NCBI GenBank assembly: GCA_022827185.1
Contig: JAJDTM010000045.1
Span: 1 to 64,000 of the forward strand
From: Candidatus Poribacteria bacterium
GTDB lineage: Bacteria; Poribacteria; WGA-4E; WGA-3G
Direction: 5' to 3'
Length of the DNA stretch: 64,000 nt
Shown piece after piece: positions 24,539 through 32,709 of this stretch; position 1 is the first letter of the stretch, and each line of letters begins with the position of its first letter. The notes under the pieces were generated by a model. It was not told the origin of the DNA and made no database searches. It worked only from the letters and a program-made list of their open reading frames with translations. The position numbers and the translations under genes are program-made.

Positions 24539-25312
24539 CTACCTTTTTATTTCACCCCAAGTCGTCGTTAATCTACCGACAGGTGAAACGTCAAGGGCTT
24601 TCTCAAGTCCCTTCTCCATAATAGTGGTCAGGTCATCTTCGCTGAGAGGGGCATTGAAGATAGCGATTTCGTCAAGGACACCCTTGAAATCCCATCCCGC
24701 ACCACCTTTCCAGCGGGTTAACCAGATCGAACCGCCATCGTGTTGCTGACTGAAACTCGGTTCGCCTACGTCCAAATCCGCGACGACTTCGCCATTGACA
24801 TAGAGGGCAAGCGTCTTACCGTCGTGGGTTAAGGCGACGAAACTCCACTCCTCCATCTCCCATTCCCCACCCCGGACTTGGCTGTTATCTATCCCACCGT
24901 TAAACAGAAAACTGCCGTAAAAGTCGGTTGGACCGATCAGAATGTTCGGGTTGTGCCAATCCCGTTCTATGAGTCGGACGTGGGGACCGGAAGGGTTGCC
25001 AAGCGGTTTCACCCAGAGCAGATACGTAAATCCGTCAAGGAAGTCGTCTGTAGTCTTGCTCGCAGGGATAACCACATGATTGCTCCCGTCGAATTCGATG
25101 CCCATGCCTTCTTTGCCTTCGACCCGTTTGGCATCAACAATTTTCCCATCATTACCGTTCGGAGAGGAATCTTTAACCGTCCCCCCTTTTCCTTGATCAA
25201 AGTGCCACATACCCATCAGAGATTCTGGATCGATTTCCGAGATGCTTTCCTGAATCCATATCCCTGAAATAAAGAGCACCGTCATAGCGATTAAAGCACT
25301 TATAACTCTCAT
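24539..25312 (-). CDS. secreted LamG-domain protein with C-terminal W-tail
   Basis: The 257-residue protein starts MRVISALIAMTVLFISGIWI (signal peptide) and then has a concanavalin A-like LamG_3 domain: GMWHFDQGKGGTVKDSSPNGNDG, IEFDGSNHVVIP, WSFVALTHDGKTLALYVNG and FKGVLDEIAIFNAPLS. Such domains bind glycans or proteins outside the cell. The last residues, RLTTTWGEIKR, carry the tail shared with five other proteins. AGGAGG lies 9 bases before 25312, which decides the start. It sits between the two HhH-MORN pairs. Confidence 0.85.
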   Translation of the reverse strand: MRVISALIAMTVLFISGIWIQESISEIDPESLMGMWHFDQGKGGTVKDSSPNGNDGKIVDAKRVEGKEGMGIEFDGSNHVVIPASKTTDDFLDGFTYLLWVKPLGNPSGPHVRLIERDWHNPNILIGPTDFYGSFLFNGGIDNSQVRGGEWEMEEWSFVALTHDGKTLALYVNGEVVADLDVGEPSFSQQHDGGSIWLTRWKGGAGWDFKGVLDEIAIFNAPLSEDDLTTIMEKGLEKALDVSPVGRLTTTWGEIKR

Positions 25313-25394
25313 CGTTTGTAACCTCCTATTCAAATCATGCATTCAGTTCAGATTCGCCATTTTTTCCGTTGTCAAGATTATACCGCAAAACCAT

Positions 25395-25871
25395 CTACAG
25401 CGCAAGACTATCCAGTTCATTACCGCACTTCGGACAGGTATCGCCCCACGCCAAACGTCTGCCTTCACCGCAAACGCCGCAGACACCGAGTGGATATTCA
25501 TCCGGTTTCGCGCGAGCACCGCCTTTTTTGTAGGTTACGATGAGCCACATCGTCTCGCCATCTTCTTCGTAACCATAAAAGGGCCCCTCCTTTTTGCCGT
25601 CGTAGGATTTACCCACATGTTTCGGATAAGCCCCCGTGGATCTAAGGTTCCCATTGTCATGATAGGTAATACAAGGTCCTTCGTATTTGTCATCGCGGAA
25701 GGAGGCTTCGCTTGCCTTGTTCCCATTCTTATGGTAAGTGATCCAAGGTCCGTCCTTCTTACCGTGAATGTAGTTCCCTTCGCTCCGCTTATTTCCGTTC
25801 GCGTAGTAGGTGATCCAATACCCGTGCTTCTTACCATCAACCATTTCGCCATCGGTGAGTGATCTTGCCAT
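25395..25871 (-). CDS. MORN-repeat/YwqK-like protein with zinc ribbon, copy 2
   Basis: This 158-residue paralogue of the protein at 23467 has the same repeats (DGKKHGYWITYYANG, GKKDGPWITYHKNG, DGKKEGPFYGYEEDG) and zinc ribbon (CGVCGEG...CPKCG). AAGGA lies upstream of the ATG at 25871. The longer in-frame start reads a dispersed repeat and is rejected. The partner HhH gene lies 315 bp upstream, further than in copy 1, because repeat sequence has been inserted between them. Confidence 0.8.
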   Translation of the reverse strand: MARSLTDGEMVDGKKHGYWITYYANGNKRSEGNYIHGKKDGPWITYHKNGNKASEASFRDDKYEGPCITYHDNGNLRSTGAYPKHVGKSYDGKKEGPFYGYEEDGETMWLIVTYKKGGARAKPDEYPLGVCGVCGEGRRLAWGDTCPKCGNELDSLAL

Positions 25872-26186
25872 TCTTTTAATTTTCCTTGCGGTTAAACAAC
25901 ACGCATTTGAACTTTGATGTTCCGTTCTCAAATCCGCTCTCCATTTTGCGGCGTACTCGCCCATAAGCGATCTGCTTCATTACGAGCTACGCACTTGGAC
26001 TTACTTTTTCCACAATCGGTTATACAAATTTAGGACGTTATACTGTTAAATATCACTCGTGAGGATGAACCCCCAATCCCACTGCTTCGTACGATGATGG
26101 ACGACTGTGGCTTCTGACGACCGCAAACTGTACATCATTATCCGGCATGTGCTTCAACTCCGCAGATACCCGCTGCGTACATTCCC
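25872..26186. other. intergenic region with a dispersed repeat
   Basis: The part 25918-25990 (TCCGTTCTC...GAGCTACGCACTTGG) resembles 43806-43858 in front of another small minus-strand gene. The remainder has no recognisable gene or signal. Confidence 0.4.
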
Positions 26187-26705
26187 TTATAATACCGCAT
26201 CAAGATAGGTCTCAATTTTCTCTAACGTTTTTTTCCCGATGCCTTTGAAACCCTTAAGTCTCCCTTCATCAATCGCGGCTCGGAGTGAGACGAGACTCTC
26301 TACACCGACTTCTTCGTATAACCGCTTAATTGTTTTGGCACCCATCCCAGGAATAGGCACAAGTTCCACGACCGTTCGCGGTGTATCACCTGCAAATTCT
26401 TCCAGTTTCTCGGTAGTACCCGTCTCCAGTAAGTCCTCAATGATTTTCGCCATTACTTCGCCAGCACCCGGAAGTTCTTCGATCAATCTGCCTTGGGCAA
26501 TTAAATCCGACATCGGTTCAGGAAACCGGGAGATATAATGCGCCAACCACGGATAGCGCGTTGCGTGGTCTTCTGGATAGTCGGCAATAATCAGAAAAGT
26601 ATGAAGTTCCAAGAGTTTTAGTGAGAGTTTATCGTTCTCATGCCAACGTGTGCGTCCTTTTGCGTCAATATAAGAACCTTCTTCTAAGTTTTTCTCATCG
26701 CTCAT
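26187..26705 (-). CDS. stand-alone helix-hairpin-helix DNA-binding protein, copy 2
   Basis: The 172-residue protein is a paralogue of the one at 23986. It has an extra acidic N-terminus (MSDEKNLEEG), then ELHTFLIIADYPEDHATRYP, LPGAGEVMA, IPGMGAKTIKRLY and FKGIGKKTLEKIE. GGAGG lies 7 bases before 26705. The start overlaps the end of the upstream WD40 gene by 11 bases, so the two are coupled. The MORN/zinc-ribbon gene lies downstream on the same strand, as in copy 1. Confidence 0.8.
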   Translation of the reverse strand: MSDEKNLEEGSYIDAKGRTRWHENDKLSLKLLELHTFLIIADYPEDHATRYPWLAHYISRFPEPMSDLIAQGRLIEELPGAGEVMAKIIEDLLETGTTEKLEEFAGDTPRTVVELVPIPGMGAKTIKRLYEEVGVESLVSLRAAIDEGRLKGFKGIGKKTLEKIETYLDAVL

Positions 26706-27711
26706 GATTTTTCCTCCAATATAGCACCTGAATTGTTGCATCCCACAGTGCGAGTGCCAAATATTTCCCGTTCGGCGAGAAGGCTAACGCTTGGATGCCT
26801 GTCGGATAGGTCTCCCAAATTACGGATTCACCTTTGGCGATGTCCCAGACCCGAAGATGACTCGCTTCATCGCCTGACACAAGATATTTGCCACTTGGTG
26901 AAAAGGCGAGTGCGCGTGTCCAGTATGCTTCAAACCCGGATTTGGTGAGAAGTTTTCTACCGGTTTCAATCTCCCAGACGCGAATTCCAGATTGCGCGTT
27001 CTTCTGTGTGTCAACAGCTAACATCGTTGCATCGGGTGAAAACAGTACATTCCAGACACCTAAAATCTCGCCAGTATTGAAAACGCGTATTGGGCGTTCG
27101 GCAATGGTATTCCAAATCTCAATAACGGTCCGATGTCCCTCCCCGTCTCTGTAACTTCCCTCGGCTGCCGCTATAAATTGACCGTCATTAGAAAGTGTAA
27201 GACCATTCCTGACGGGGAGATCTGTCAGAAGCGTTTTCATAGCCTTTCGGCTTTGCTTGGCGAGTTGCCAAATCTCAACTTCGTTATCACCTTTTGACAA
27301 CACTGCGAGTGTACCATCCGCAGACAGGCTACCGCTTTCATATTGTCCATGCGTCAGCAATGTTTCACGGTTATTTTCCAGCGAAAGGAGCGTGATGCCG
27401 TCATCCGCTTTTCGGACCAATAACTGGTCTGTTTCAGTGGCATAAGCAAACCAACGGTTCGCGCGGATGTCGCCGATCTCGCGTTTTTGCCCACTCTGGA
27501 TATCCCATTCCACTACAGTGCCGCCCATCCCTTTCGCTATTAACTTCGTGCCATCCCTGTTAAAAACCATTTGCCGCGCGACATCCGGGAGCAGTTTGTC
27601 AAATCGCGGCTGCTGCCTCTCACCAAGTTGAAACGCGAACTCCAAAGTCGCTCCTTGGACTGATAAACATAATAACAAATTAAACAGAAAAGAGATAAAC
27701 AAATTTTTCAT
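26695..27711 (-). CDS. secreted WD40-repeat protein
   Basis: The 338-residue protein has a signal peptide (MKNLFISFLFNLLLCLSVQG) and a WD40-type beta-propeller filling the rest. Typical blades read LAFSPSGKYLVSGDEASHLRVWDIAKG and LFSPDATMLAVD...IRVWEIETG. WD40 propellers are docking scaffolds; no enzyme motif is present. It lacks the C-terminal W-tail of other exported proteins. Its 3' end overlaps the HhH gene. Confidence 0.85.
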   Translation of the reverse strand: MKNLFISFLFNLLLCLSVQGATLEFAFQLGERQQPRFDKLLPDVARQMVFNRDGTKLIAKGMGGTVVEWDIQSGQKREIGDIRANRWFAYATETDQLLVRKADDGITLLSLENNRETLLTHGQYESGSLSADGTLAVLSKGDNEVEIWQLAKQSRKAMKTLLTDLPVRNGLTLSNDGQFIAAAEGSYRDGEGHRTVIEIWNTIAERPIRVFNTGEILGVWNVLFSPDATMLAVDTQKNAQSGIRVWEIETGRKLLTKSGFEAYWTRALAFSPSGKYLVSGDEASHLRVWDIAKGESVIWETYPTGIQALAFSPNGKYLALALWDATIQVLYWRKNHER

Positions 27712-27962
27712 CTACAAGCAAGCCCCGTTTGTAGTAGGGTGATGAATTGCCCGTTAATTGCCGAAGTATTTTTAATCTACATATCACTTGAAAGGCCCAC
27801 TTTTACTTGAAAACCCCATGTTCAAAGAAAAGTAAACATCAACAATAATAGGCATGATTAGAAACTGCATAAATTTTGGTTTTGAGGCAACTAAGACATT
27901 GCCGGCGAAAGAAGTACCTCGCCCCAATATTTTGTGTGCCATTGGTTGATTTGTGTGATCTA

Positions 27963-28334
27963 TTACAAATCACCCTCAAAAATAACATCATATCCATTAG
28001 GGGATTTCACTGTAATTGTGCAGATATCCCCAAAATCATAGGTGTACTTTTTCAAACCTTGCACGACCTCCAGGTTTCTCTCATGGCAAATATCTAAAAT
28101 GGTTTGGACACTGTTTACGGCAATCTGCCATGTAAAGTGTTGAGAGACTTTTTCGACGTTGACATCGGCTTTGTGACTAAGACCAAACTCAATGCTATCA
28201 CCATACTGGATCGCCTTAAATTCTTCATCATCGTAGGAGAGTTCAAATCCTAACGACAGATAAAACGCTACTTCAGCATCTAAGTCTTTTACTTTCAGAA
28301 TCGGCATCAGCATCGTGTAAAGTTTACTTTTCAT
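27963..28334 (-). CDS. glyoxalase/bleomycin-resistance (VOC) family protein
   Basis: The 123-residue protein has the VOC fold pattern: MPILKVKDLDAEVAFYLSLGFEL, then IEFGLS, then a second half with ICTITVKSPNGYDVIFEG. His and Glu positions are compatible with a metal site, but the substrate cannot be predicted. It is a stand-alone gene. The upstream non-coding region (28338-28561) holds only the palindromic repeat at 28473. The downstream gap (27712-27962) carries part of the GTAGTAGGG repeat. Confidence 0.75.
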   Translation of the reverse strand: MKSKLYTMLMPILKVKDLDAEVAFYLSLGFELSYDDEEFKAIQYGDSIEFGLSHKADVNVEKVSQHFTWQIAVNSVQTILDICHERNLEVVQGLKKYTYDFGDICTITVKSPNGYDVIFEGDL

Positions 28335-28472
28335 CAATGTTTTCCGGTTAGAAACCCCTGAATTTACCCATAGGAGTAAAACCGTCTCCTTTTTAAAAAT
28401 ATAATAAAGCGTGCGATTGATAGGGTCATTCAGTTTTAAGAAAACATTGTGTTTCGCGCCTTTTTTTCAGGA

Positions 28473-28500
28473 GTAGGTGCGGTTAGGAAACCGCACCTAC
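28473..28500. repeat. GTAGGTGCGGTT palindromic repeat
   Basis: Perfect 12-bp arms GTAGGTGCGGTT/AACCGCACCTAC with a 4-base loop, related to 16392-16418. No T-run follows on the minus strand, so it is not an obvious terminator. Confidence 0.6.
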
Positions 28501-28561
28501 TGGGTCTGATTTCTAAAAGCGGATTAAAAATGGAAACTCAATGATCCTACAGTAAATCGTG

Positions 28562-30310
28562 CTATTCATAGAGTTCCGTCGCGGTTTCACCCCGAGCGAA
28601 ACGGTGTGCAGTCTGGACAGCAGAATCGTTTCCAGCGTTTCTGCGGATATCCGTTGCCCAACGTGCTAACCCGACTATCAACTGATTTCTGGCGGGGTGC
28701 GTCTCACACGTTTTCCACTCATTAGACACAATGTAGATTGAACTGAGAAGCTCAGCGCCGTTATCATCCTTGAGGATACACAACCCTATCTCAGCCATTA
28801 ATCGCTCTGCTGAATAGCCAGCATTCAAATACTCGCGAGTCCGTCGCCCAATTTCTTGGATGCGGACAGATTCAATTCCATCCAAAATTTCGGCGATTGC
28901 CGCATCTTCATCAAGTGCTATAGGCGTTGTAGATGTTCTCGATTCCGTAATCGGCTGATGCCGAATGTTGAGCCATCGGTTGTTGAAAAATCGCCACGCG
29001 GCATGGTAGAGTGCCTTCGCGGCAACCTGAGTGCCACCGTACCGAAGCACCTTTCTCACCGTCAATCCCAATTCCATCTCATCTTTTAGATCCCACCAAC
29101 CCGGACTCATGTTCACAGGTGTCCGTGCCATCCGATCCGCTGCTGTCATGACCATAGTTGTCGCAAGCGTATCAATCGGGACACCAGCAGTGAGCGTTTC
29201 CGTTACAGCATCAAAAACTTCATCGAGATCACCACTCACAAGTGCTGCTGAAAATTTGTTTTCGTCGTAATTGACGGAAGTGTCGGTTGGTTTTTCCTGT
29301 GGAAGATCATCAAAGATATGCTCAATTTCTCTCATTTTTTGGATGGCTTCACGGTGGAGTTCACCCGGTCTCCCACGCCCTTGCCCAAGAATCTTTGCGC
29401 CGAGGCTACAGACTAATTCGCCAGTGAGTTCCCATCCGAATTGTTCCTGCAATTCAGCCAGATGTGATAGATGGATAAGGTTGTTTGAATGGTTAAGGAA
29501 GAAAGATTCAACCGCACATTCAAAGAAAAGCGGGATAATTTTCTCATCATGCCCGCCCAAATGCCTTGCAGTGATAAGACATTTTTCGATACCTTCCCAC
29601 TCTTTATCGGCGGTGAACACTCGAATCCAGTTTTCGAGTTTCTCCCAGTCAACAGGTGGTGGCAGGGGTTGACGGTCAGGTCGATCACCGAGACTGCCCG
29701 CGGCACCTGACGCAGACATCATTAGCGGAATAAGCCGGTCTTCGGGCTGATACATGTGCGCGACCTTAAGCCCGTTCATCATCATTGCTAACTTTCTACC
29801 GCCATTGAAGGCATCCTCATCTGTAGAGATATGGCGACCCATGTGCCTCACCATAATTTCCAACGTCTCTTCTTCCGAAACACCCTTCGCTAACATAATA
29901 GCAATAGCTTTAGAAAGCGTCCAGTTGTCATGCGATAGTAAGCCCTCTTTCAACAAAAGAAAATGGGCATCGTCGCGTTTCTTTCCGCCACTGGCGACAT
30001 CCACATAAATATCACCGTCGCGAACCTCAACAGGAAACGTGGCCAGGTCATCACAACCGCCGGTGAAACATCCGCCACCCTCCATGTCGTAACTCCAACC
30101 GTGCCAATCACACGATAAAACACCCTTCCTGACGCGCCCTCTCACCAACGGATACCCCATGTGCGGACACTGGTTATCTGTCGCGTAGACTGCACCTTCA
30201 TGCTGAAAAAGCGCGATGCTATGGCCTTCAACCCTGACTGCCCTCGGTTTCCCTTCTGCTACATCGCTGAGAGCAGCGACTTTGACGAAATTTCCATTTT
30301 CGGATAACAC
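28562..30310 (-). CDS. Rieske [2Fe-2S] protein with large C-terminal helical domain, copy 1
   Basis: The 582-residue protein has an N-terminal Rieske domain (about 5-105) with both cluster motifs, CPHMGYPL and CDWHGWSYD, like the ferredoxin component of ring-hydroxylating oxygenases. The next 470 residues are mostly helical and match no domain I recognise; there is no oxygenase iron site (no D-x2-H-x4-H). Start is GTG with GGAG 9 bases upstream. A paralogue of almost the same length lies at 32710. An electron-transfer or redox-sensing role is possible; the partner is unknown. Confidence 0.8.
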   Translation of the reverse strand: MLSENGNFVKVAALSDVAEGKPRAVRVEGHSIALFQHEGAVYATDNQCPHMGYPLVRGRVRKGVLSCDWHGWSYDMEGGGCFTGGCDDLATFPVEVRDGDIYVDVASGGKKRDDAHFLLLKEGLLSHDNWTLSKAIAIMLAKGVSEEETLEIMVRHMGRHISTDEDAFNGGRKLAMMMNGLKVAHMYQPEDRLIPLMMSASGAAGSLGDRPDRQPLPPPVDWEKLENWIRVFTADKEWEGIEKCLITARHLGGHDEKIIPLFFECAVESFFLNHSNNLIHLSHLAELQEQFGWELTGELVCSLGAKILGQGRGRPGELHREAIQKMREIEHIFDDLPQEKPTDTSVNYDENKFSAALVSGDLDEVFDAVTETLTAGVPIDTLATTMVMTAADRMARTPVNMSPGWWDLKDEMELGLTVRKVLRYGGTQVAAKALYHAAWRFFNNRWLNIRHQPITESRTSTTPIALDEDAAIAEILDGIESVRIQEIGRRTREYLNAGYSAERLMAEIGLCILKDDNGAELLSSIYIVSNEWKTCETHPARNQLIVGLARWATDIRRNAGNDSAVQTAHRFARGETATELYE

Positions 30311-30431
30311 GATATTTTTCTCCTATCATACTAATATTCTGTCCATCTTTAAATTGTGGATGGACTCGTTCGTAGTAGGGCGATTCATCACCCGTCATAA
30401 TGTCAAATGAAACGAGCCTGAATTCTCATTC

Positions 30432-31133
30432 TCATATTGGATGTTCTTTAAGCAATATCGGTAATTCAGCGAGATTCTGAATAGTATCTTTCCACCTACC
30501 GATTTGGGTGCTATCCCGATCAATGAGTATTGGACGAATGCCCACATTTTTTGCTCCGATGACATCCGCTTCATAGGTATCCCCAACATGAACGGCTTCT
30601 TCCGCCGAAACACCGATCGCCGCGAGCGTGTAGTTGAAGATATGCGAATCTGGTTTTTCGGATTTGACGCGCACATCATGTGAGGCGACAATGGTGTCAA
30701 AATAGTCGGCAATGCCAAGCCGTTCGATAAGCGGATCCAATGGGGCATCCCAGTTTGAAACAATCGCTAACTGGAAACCCGCATCGCGCAAATGCTGAAG
30801 TGTTGGAACGACATCGTCATAGAGTTTAGCATTGACGGCAGCAAAGAGTGGATGTCCACATTGCAACAACTCCCATGCTACCTGTTCCACATGCTCCTGA
30901 ATACCGAGTTCTCTAACAAATTCACATTCTCGTATCATCGCGGTTCCGACTGCTTCTCGCAAAGAATAGGTAGTGTTGGATCTCCATATATGGGTAAAGA
31001 TATTTTCTTGTGCTGTTTCATAGCGGTCCCAATCGACTTCAACACGATACCGATCTGTGACTCTCTGAAAGCATGCTTTGAGGGAATAAAAACACAACGT
31101 CTTGTAAAAATCAAAGAAAACGGCTGTTATCAT
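30432..31133 (-). CDS. HAD-superfamily hydrolase (HAD-IA phosphatase)
   Basis: The 233-residue protein has all four HAD motifs: DFYKT (nucleophile Asp with Tyr-Lys in the next positions), VSNWD (motif II Ser), the Lys in VKSEKPDSHIF and GDTYEADVIGA (motif IV). A helical cap lies between motifs I and II. The general-acid Asp of D-x-D-x-T is replaced (DFYKT), which is common in dehalogenase-like members and may weaken phosphatase activity. The substrate is unknown. The 31134-31440 gap before it contains the repeat described at 31319. Confidence 0.85.
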   Translation of the reverse strand: MITAVFFDFYKTLCFYSLKACFQRVTDRYRVEVDWDRYETAQENIFTHIWRSNTTYSLREAVGTAMIRECEFVRELGIQEHVEQVAWELLQCGHPLFAAVNAKLYDDVVPTLQHLRDAGFQLAIVSNWDAPLDPLIERLGIADYFDTIVASHDVRVKSEKPDSHIFNYTLAAIGVSAEEAVHVGDTYEADVIGAKNVGIRPILIDRDSTQIGRWKDTIQNLAELPILLKEHPI

Positions 31134-31318
31134 AATTTTTCGTTTTATACCTTAGTGCAAGTTGGATATTCTCAAGAGAAACCAATTCTAAACATTGTAT
31201 ATTTTTTTACTATAGGGAACATTGACAAAACCCGCTCTGCCTTTATTTTTTCCCTACTGCAAGAATATGCCTGCTCACACTTAGTAGTCTGTCCACCTTT
31301 GAATTGTGGGTGGACTCG

Positions 31319-31383
31319 TTCGTAGTAGGGCGATTCATCGCACTTCCTAAACGGGAGACCATGAATGGTTTCCCTACTACGAA
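31319..31383. repeat. TTCGTAGTAGGG inverted-repeat element
   Basis: Inverted ends TTCGTAGTAGGG (31319-31330) and CCCTACTACGAA (31372-31383) flank a 41-bp core. The preceding sequence, TTGAATTGTGGGTGGACTCG, recurs with the left half only at 30350-30395, and a diverged half lies near 27731. The rest of the 31134-31440 gap is AT-rich without features. Confidence 0.6.
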
Positions 31384-31440
31384 CCGGATGACCTTCAATT
31401 TAAAACCTGACAAAGCATTACAGGTAAGACACATCCGTTT

Positions 31441-32703
31441 CTACCGAACTAATTCTGTTAAAAATGTTGCGACCGTTTTCCGTTTCGCTTCCTTGGCGTA
31501 ATCCAACGGTGTCTGTCCGGTATCATCCCGTGCGTTTAGATCCGCACCGTGTTCAATCAACAGTTCCACTTGATTTTTCCCGACCCCCTTCTGCGCAATG
31601 AGGTGTAGCGGCGTTTGCCCTTTATCATCGGTTACATTCGGATCAGCACCGTTCGCCAACAGACACGCAATACCGTTCGTCAAACCGCGTTGTGCAACCC
31701 AATGTAGAGGTGTCCACATCCCACGCCGATGCTTCTGACGCGCGTTGATGTCCCAACCTTTGGCAAGAAACCCTTTCACCAATGTATCAAACCGCTTCGG
31801 TCCCTGCCCAACAAGCACATACCAATCTCGCAAGTTGATCTCATAACCTGCGTCAATCAGCAGATCAACGATTGCGGGTTGTTTGGATTGAAGTGCTATC
31901 TCAAGCAGCGGCATGGTGGGTCCAACCTGATAGGCATAGACATGCCCACCGGGAACCTCCCCAATTTGAGGCGACTCCGACGTTGGTATCACATAGCCTT
32001 TAGCGGATTTCACATTAATCCTGAGATTGAGGAGTTCCGGATTCTTTTGGAATTCCGCCTTTGCGCGTTCAACATCACCCATCGCACAATAGAGCACAAT
32101 ATCTGCTTCGGCACCTTGGTCAAGGAGGTATTGGCACACTTCAGGTCGCCTTCTCATTGTCCACTGCGCTGCAGATCCGTAATGGTCGCTATCCCGTAGG
32201 TTTATGTCTGCACCGTGTGCGAGCAATAACTCAGCAATGCGCGGGGTCGCTGCAAAATGGAGCGGAGACATGCCATCGCATCCGGGTGCGTTCACAACAT
32301 CCGGATTTTCACGAATCAACGTCTCAAGCGTTTCAATCATATCCAAACCCGCTGCAGCGTGTGCGTCAATTGTCGCACCGCGCTCAATGAGATACGCAGC
32401 CAACTCCCTGTCGTATCCGAGCATCGAACCCGTTGCGTGCTGGAGTGCTGAAGTGCCACCTGCCCACCAAGAACTCTTCGCATCAATCGCTGCCCCAGCA
32501 TCAAGCAGTACTTCAATGAGTTCTCGGTTGCCAGATGCAGCGGCAAACACAATCGCTGGCGCATCAAAGGCAAACCAAGGTTCGTCAATGAACTCAAGAA
32601 GCTCACCGTTATCTGCTAACACGGTTTTGACCCGCTCTACGTCCCCATTACTCACAGCCTTAATATATTCTGCCCGTGGAAAGTACCAATCGTTTTGACG
32701 CAT
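31441..32703 (-). CDS. ankyrin-repeat protein
   Basis: The 420-residue protein has ankyrin repeats at both ends. At the N-terminus are IVFAAASGNRELIEVLLDAGAAID and MSPLHFAATPRIAELLLAHGADIN; at the C-terminus are WTPLHWVAQRG, QTPLHLIAQKG and LLIEHGADLNARDDTGQTPLDYA. There is no signal peptide. Ankyrin proteins are binding scaffolds and in host-associated bacteria are often effectors; cytosolic roles are equally possible. The ATG lies 6 bases after the stop of the second Rieske gene, so the two are co-transcribed. Confidence 0.88.
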   Translation of the reverse strand: MRQNDWYFPRAEYIKAVSNGDVERVKTVLADNGELLEFIDEPWFAFDAPAIVFAAASGNRELIEVLLDAGAAIDAKSSWWAGGTSALQHATGSMLGYDRELAAYLIERGATIDAHAAAGLDMIETLETLIRENPDVVNAPGCDGMSPLHFAATPRIAELLLAHGADINLRDSDHYGSAAQWTMRRRPEVCQYLLDQGAEADIVLYCAMGDVERAKAEFQKNPELLNLRINVKSAKGYVIPTSESPQIGEVPGGHVYAYQVGPTMPLLEIALQSKQPAIVDLLIDAGYEINLRDWYVLVGQGPKRFDTLVKGFLAKGWDINARQKHRRGMWTPLHWVAQRGLTNGIACLLANGADPNVTDDKGQTPLHLIAQKGVGKNQVELLIEHGADLNARDDTGQTPLDYAKEAKRKTVATFLTELVR

Positions 32704-32709
32704 AAGGGA

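Noticed and set aside
28473..28500. Rho-independent terminator for the first Rieske gene
   Set aside because: The stem is strong, but no T-run follows on the minus strand, and the sequence recurs at 16392 as a dispersed repeat.
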